Shown here: piece after piece, positions 58,259 through 64,000 of the stretch
Position numbering within the stretch: the stretch's first letter is position 1
Layout: each line of letters begins with the position of its first letter
NCBI RefSeq assembly: GCF_030867095.1
Contig: NC_081824.1
Location: forward strand, 175,468,933-175,532,932
Reading direction: 5' to 3'
Length of the DNA: 64,000 bases
Source of the DNA: Alligator mississippiensis
Lineage: Eukaryota > Chordata > Crocodylia > Alligatoridae
Notes under the pieces: generated by a model
Databases searched by the model: none
Told to the model about the DNA's origin: nothing
What the model saw: the letters and a program-made list of their open reading frames with translations, nothing else
Translations under genes and position numbers: made by a program

Positions 58259-60689
58259 TCTGGACAGGTAACCAGTAACACCTGTGAGGCATGGTCGCTG
58301 GCTGTAGGGGAAGTTGGAGGCCAAATAATTGACCATTAGGGTCCATAGTATGCTGGTGCACTGAACAACAAGCCAGAAATCACTCTGGAGTCTTGAGCAG
58401 TCTCCCTTTTCCCAAATTTAAACTATTACAGCAAGTCGTGGCAAACAAGAGAGCAGAGGGGAGGAGGAGGAAACAGTGCAAAGCAGGAGCTATACAGCTG
58501 CCCCAGTGTTACTGCTTGGAGACCGAGTCCTGCTACAGACTGCAACTCCCAGAAACCTCAGGGGACTGGGAACAAAGGAAGAGGAAGTGACAAAGCGGAC
58601 AAGGGAGTTGTGGTTGAGCAGAGTAGGACTGATAGCGGCACTGCTGCTCAGCTGGTGCAAGTCCTACAGTAGTTATATTTGTCACAGCAGGTGGTTAAAC
58701 TGCACTATAATAATAGTATACTGTCATTTATAAATTGTCTGTTTCCCACACCCCTAATTTTGTGCAATCCTGAAAACTTAAATTGATAATAATAAAAAAG
58801 CTTAAAAATAAACATTGTTATTATCCCTTGCAATTATAAAAACAAAAATCTAATTCTGCCAAGCCTAACTATATTCTTTCTCTTTTCTTTTTTTTCCTAT
58901 TCTCTGTCTCTCCAAGCTTTATTCAGTGCAGTACTCCATTTTTATTCTCAAGTTTGATATGCTTATATGTAATGTTGAACGTTGTACAATAAACAATTAT
59001 GTTAAGTTTTATTGCATTTAATATCTGTACTGTTAAATTTGGTGTGATTTTTGACTTTGTGCATCATGTCTTAGTGTCTTGAGAAAAATCATACATGCTA
59101 CAGTTTCACTTAGCTAATGATTTCAGTATCTGGCTTTTAAGCTGGTATTTTCCAAAAAGATTCAGATAATTAAATATCTATCATAGGTCTGATCAAGGTT
59201 TCTAATGGCAGCCCTATGCCAGCTCTTTTCTCTTCACTATTACTGGTTTAGTTAAATGGAGTACAAATTGGTTACAATTACTGAATCCTGGAGTGCTTTG
59301 GTTTTGAATTCTTTTTTTGCTTCTCACTCAAAAGTTTCCAGCACTGGTTGCTACTATGATTCCAATAGAATTATTTTTCTGTGCTCTTCGCATTTTCTTT
59401 TTTTCAGGCACTGATGCCTCTCTTTGTCCTTGAGTGTTGTCATCTGGAATTTCATAGTGATTAAACAATGTGGTGCCCTTGTGATGTTACTGTTTTCTCT
59501 GTGGCCCCTTGAACTACAGTATTTTCATTTTGTTTTGCCTGATTTCCACTGTTTTTATATGAGTGGTTTACAGGTCTCAGTTCTACTGTTATTGTTTCAC
59601 CTTTCTTCCTTTATCCAAAGGAATATTTTTGCATAGTTTGAAAGCTAGGGGTTTGGTTTTTTGTTTGTTGGTTTTTGTTTTTAAACTTCTGTCTGGCTTC
59701 TCTACCTGCTGCTCATTCACCTGAGTGACTGAAACTAGAAATGGAGATAACTAGTGGATTACCCAACCAACTAGTAGTCTAGGAATTTTTGTCACAATAC
59801 AATTTATAGGACTGTTTTCATTTTTCCTTTTTTTGAAAGCTGTTGTTTTCTTATGGCTTGTCCCTTTATGGAGGGACAAGCCATATCTGATGATGTTTTT
59901 CATTGTTTTTGGTTCTGCAAAACAACCTATTTAGATTGTATAGTCTGTGCCTGTGCCTATCCCTGCAAGATATTTTCTAGGGCTTTGCTTAGTCCAATTT
60001 CAAGTGATGGAATGGTGAGGTTTCTTCTTCCCTTGGGAAAACTTTTCCACTCTCTAATGGATCACACAATTGGGAACCATCTATTAATAATCAACCTAAG
60101 GTTTTCTTTAATTTTATTCCTTCATGTTACTCTTAATTCATTATGCCCGTTCCATTTTCTTCTATTTCTATTTATTTTACCCTCTTGACACTTCATAAAA
60201 AATTTCTCAAACCACCTTCTGTGCCTGCCTTGAGCAGATAAATTTAGTGTCATTTTACCATCTTGTAGCCAAAGGTATTAGACAACATATTACTTCCAGA
60301 GCAAGAGGAACATCTTTGGTATAAGTCGATCTCTTTTTTTCTATTTGCCTCTACTGTATGTATCCTCAGTGTTCAGCTTCTCTTCTTTTTCATGCCTAGT
60401 ATCTGTGTCTGTTTTTCTTCAGTGTTGTCTTTTTTCCATCTTTGCAATAATCATTATCTGTCTCTCCATCTCCTTTTTTCTTTGACTATTACGTCTCCAT
60501 CCTTTATGTTGACCCCCTAGGCCAATGTCTTCAGAAAGCTACTGCCTACTTCCTGCATATCCAAATAAATAATCTGCCTCACTTCTTCCTCATTCAGTTT
60601 AGGATCCAGATTGAAAGTCCTCTCACAGGTGGGATTGGGATCATGGGGCAGTGACAGCATGGGGCTAGGTCCTGGGGCAGAGCTATAAT

Positions 60690-60989
60690 CTGCTCCTTGC
60701 ACACCCCTGTGACAGATGCCAGTTCTGCAGGCAGGGGTGTGTGGGAAGCAGATCGTGGCTCTGCCCCAGGCTCTGGCCCCACACTGCCAGCACCCCATGA
60801 TCCTGCTCCCTGCCTGCCCTTGGCTCCATCCCATCCACCAGGCCGAATGCAGGGCAGAGCCACTTGGGGAGTTTTGGTGAGCCGGGGGGGGGGGGGGGGG
60901 GGGGGGGGGGGAGGGATGCTGATCTGGCCCGTGACAGCTCTCTAAAACTCCCTAAGTGGCCCTCTGGCCCAAATAATTGCCCACCCCTG
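60690..60989. mobile_element. Right end of a hAT-like element, GGGGTGGGCAA-end family
   Basis: The right end AAATAATTGCCCACCCCTG ends at 60989 and is followed by CTCTAGAG (60990-60997), the favoured target octamer. Upstream the sequence GGCCCTCTGGCCC and the GC-rich body agree with sister copies. No left terminus with a matching octamer was found, so the left limit is approximate and the copy is probably truncated or rearranged. Confidence 0.75.
60884..60911. repeat. Poly-G tract, 28 bp
   Basis: 28 consecutive G residues on the plus strand, preceded by CC at 60882-60883 and followed by AGGGATG. It lies within the truncated hAT-like element. Confidence 0.85.
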
Positions 60990-61895
60990 CTCTAGAGTGT
61001 CTCACTGCAAGCTGTTTTCTCCAGTGCTTGAATCATTTTTTATGGCTCTTTTCTGTATGATCTCTAAATTTCTTAATATAATTTTTAAAACATGGATGGA
61101 AGAACTAAATTGAGTATTTCAGCATTGGTTTTACTAATAGTACACACAGAAGTGGCGTGATTACTCTGCTCCTACTTGTAGGTTCCTTGCTTGTACATCC
61201 AAAAGATCATTAGTCCTTGTTGAGAGCTCGCGTTGAGTCCATTTTGTTCCTTAGATCTTTCTCAGAGTCCCTGCTTTCCACGATATAGCTCCCCATTCTG
61301 CATTCCATGTTCCTCCCTGTATAATTTTAAATTTAGCTTAATTTAAGATGAATTTTTGGCTGAACAGGCCCAAGTTTATTAAGTGTTTCATAGCTTTCTG
61401 TGTGACTGCCCCATCATCATGGTTTGTTTTGTTTTTTTTAACCATTCCGTTAATCTTTGTTTCTGCAAATGTGATCATTGGTGGATTTGTTCTTCTAACC
61501 ATTGACAAAAATATGCCGTCATCTTTGAAACACCCCCCTGTTTGGTGATCATGCTGTGCTGACAACCAATATTTGAGATGTGCCAGTTTACTAACTCCTG
61601 ATTTATTTAACATCTGATTGATTTGATATTATGTAGTGTTTGCTTTTTTGTTTAATTGAAATGACATGCAGTACTAGGTTGAAGTATGTCATCTCTATAA
61701 AAACTACCTCAACCAAACTTGTAATCTCATGAAAGAATAAACTTATTTACTGTAGCATGAATTATATTATTTTACGTTTACTGTATTCCTTTAATTTAAT
61801 ATTTTATATTAGTGTTTTCATTACTTTGCCTGTAATTTTGTACTGGTCTAACCAAACAGCAGTTATCCAGGTCATCCGATTTCCTTTTTATGAAT

Positions 61896-62130
61896 ACCAT
61901 ATTTGCTCATATATAACCTGCACCTTTTCTCCCCAGACTAGCTGGGGAAAATTGGGGTGCACATCATATGCAAGAAAAGGGCTCCCCATGGGTATGGGCA
62001 TTTGGCAGTACGTGGTGTGGGGGTAGGAGTGGTGACAACTTAACACTGCCATTGCTTGTTCCCTCCAATCCCTGCTGCCAAATGTCTGTACCCATGAGGA
62101 GCCCCCTCCCCAACAGTATGCTGGGTCAGG
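61896..62130 (+). repeat. Possible MITE-type repeat, left end only
   Basis: ACCATATTTGCTCATATATA then ACCTGCACCTTTTCTCCCC resembles the CGTATTTNCTCNNATATAACNCGCACC-type start of a widespread reptile DNA repeat. No mirrored right end was found. Confidence 0.4.
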
Positions 62131-64000
62131 CTAGTTTGCAGGGTTGACCTGCAGCCACACCCCACAAACTGCCTCTGAAGCTATGTGCTGGGCAGGACTC
62201 TGTGTGCTGAGTCCAGGACCAAGTCCTGGCTCTGGGGCTTTATGCTGTCAGACATGGTACATGGCTGTGGAGCCAGCATTCAGGAGTGGCCCTTCTGCAT
62301 GGTCCCAGCACCGTTGAAACTGAATCAGGCCAGGACTGGCACATGGTTCCTGGGATATAGTGCACGCGGTTCCTGGCACTATATATATATAGTGGTGTTT
62401 CATTTTAATTGTGAAAAACACAGATTTTAGGGTTTTTTAATCAGAATTTTGTGTGTGTGGTTTTTAAATCAAGAAAATTTTGGATCTTTTAACAGAGACA
62501 ACCAGGATCCCTGTCAGTGAGGACCTCTTCAGCTGTTTTGGGGTTTTGGGTGCACTTCGATGTACTGACATAAAGATTTTAAAATTTTGTACATGTTAAC
62601 TATGCGTTGCAATTGCTAATGGGCTGGAAAATACCTTATCATCCTCTTAAATATTTCATCCTGCTTTTTCCCATTGTTTCCCCCAATTTTTACTGAGCAC
62701 TTCTTTATTTTATGCATAGTTTTTAAGAATTTTACCACAATTCTCTAGTAGTAGGTTTGTACCACTGCTAAAATATTAATTTTCTTAATAGACTTAAAAC
62801 CTCCCTGTTTTCCTTTATTGGCATGTTTTTACCTTTAGATTCCCATATCAGTTTTCTATACTACACAACTTCTAATTTACACTGATAGCAATTTGTTTTC
62901 TCTTTTCTGTCTAGTCTGGTAGTTATGTTCCTTATGTTTGGTTCAGAGAGAGAGTACAACATCCTTGTGTCCATTGCCAAGTTCTATGCCAACTTTTCTT
63001 CTTATTGAGTTGCTGATGATGGATATAACACCTTAGGATAGTTGTAAAATGTAGATGCCCATAAAATATCTTCTGTTTTTTTTTCCTTCAGAGAGAGAAA
63101 CTTCTTTCCTTCCTCAGGAGTTGCCTCATAGTTTGTCTGATAACTTCAAGCCTGGTTGAATGTTTCTTGGCTGTTTTTTATTTCCTCTTTTGGTCAAAAA
63201 TTGCTGTCCATTTATTTTGTTTCTATTTTCTGTGTTTTCCTTATCACCAGAGCTTTCCTTTGCACGTTGTTGCTCTGGCTTCGATTTCTGACCCTGGCAG
63301 TTCAAGAAATTTTCCTTTTCTTGGATGCTGTACAGGATTTGAAGCTTTCACTTCTGTATTCCTGAATGCACTGAAACTTTCTTCTGACTTCTAGCGGAAA
63401 GGGAAACGCAGCTTACCCAAAGTAGATTACAGCAGGTGCTTCATTATTCTCTGTATCTGCTCCTTGGTGTATAGCCATTCCTAAAATGTAAGAAATCTAT
63501 TATTCCCTCCCATAAACCCACTCCAGAACTTCTGCTTGGCATTCCTGTTAATCTACTCAGGAGTTTACCAGCCAGCTGACTTTTATGGTCTTGGCCACAC
63601 AGCTCAACTCTACCGTCTCACTAACAAGACAAATTAACCACTACAGTACTCACATTTATCATAGTTCCAAATGTCTTGACTACGCAGCCTTCACGAAGAC
63701 ACAAAGGCTAGGTACAGACATTCAAAAAGCCCATGCCAGAATTGATCTGAGTTGTGCGGTTTTCTGTTAGTGGCATAGTTTAGCTTGGTAGCAAACAGAA
63801 CACACATTTGCCCTTTGGGAAGTATGGGGGGGAAATATTAGTCCAGGTTCTGCCATTTTTAAACCAGTCTGTATATGCCAAACTTCTGTTCTGTTACAGG
63901 TGTAGACCAGTATCTGGTCATTTATATTGGTAAAAGTTTAATGCCTATATCTGGCCAAATGGACCTGTATCACTTGGCTTATTCAGGGGATCCTCACAGT

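Larger units (their letters stand above)
48767..64000 (+). other. BABAM2: BABAM2 intron 3 (partial, more than 15 kb)
   Basis: It begins with GTAAGT at 48767 and runs off the window. Transposons are listed separately. I looked for the next exon (conserved WDIIFNAQYPELPPDF region) and did not see it. Between elements (48767-49938, 51071-51953, 53018-55550, 57107-58100, 58700-60600, 60998-61890, 62400-64000) the sequence is AT-rich without recognised features. Confidence 0.8.

Overview
This is vertebrate nuclear DNA without bacterial-style gene organisation. It holds the 5' halves of two divergently transcribed genes in a sea of introns and transposon remains. On the minus strand are the first two coding exons of ribokinase (RBKS: 25003-25049 and 3569-3701). 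On the plus strand are the first two coding exons of BABAM2/BRE (30149-30276 and 48690-48766). All four exons have matching splice phases and read as clear orthologues of the human proteins. The two genes start head to head from one CpG-rich block around 24.99-25.6 kb, the same arrangement as the human RBKS-BABAM2 locus. Together they code for only about 60 (RBKS) and 68 (BABAM2) N-terminal residues; the remaining exons lie outside the window.

The repeat content is CR1-type LINEs, many non-autonomous hAT-like DNA transposons, solo LTRs and MIR-like relics, with no Alu/B1-type or L1-rich landscape. That points to a non-avian sauropsid. A crocodilian is my best guess and a turtle is possible; this is inference from repeat style, not a species match.

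Layout. 1-3568: RBKS intron 2, mostly a GC-rich palindromic repeat (about 345-2900). 3569-3701: RBKS exon 2. 3702-25002: the 21-kb RBKS intron 1, with a small hAT (6.0 kb), MIR-like relics, a TIR element at 17.35-18.07 kb, a 1.7-kb foldback hAT at 18.95-20.63 kb and a CR1 tail at 24.2 kb. 25.0-25.6 kb: shared promoter. 25.4-30.1 kb: BABAM2 intron 1, with a three-level nest of elements at 26.78-28.08 kb. 30.28-48.69 kb: BABAM2 intron 2, with hATs at 31.5, 38.1, 39.3, 40.4 and 46.4 kb, two related solo LTRs at 35.8 and 40.8 kb, and a LINE whose 5' part is inverted (40.63-42.67 kb). 48.77 kb to the end: BABAM2 intron 3, with hATs at 49.9, 52.0, 55.6-57.1 and about 60.7 kb and a long CR1 fragment at 55.85-56.65 kb.

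The most notable material is the transposon record. At least five copies of one foldback family (ends resembling TAGGGGTGCACCGATA) and at least six of another (ends CAGGGGTGGGCAA) are present, most with 8-bp target duplications that can be read directly. These elements are inverted-repeat through their bodies, which explains why the longest open reading frames here occur on both strands and are not genes. I did not find a novel coding system.
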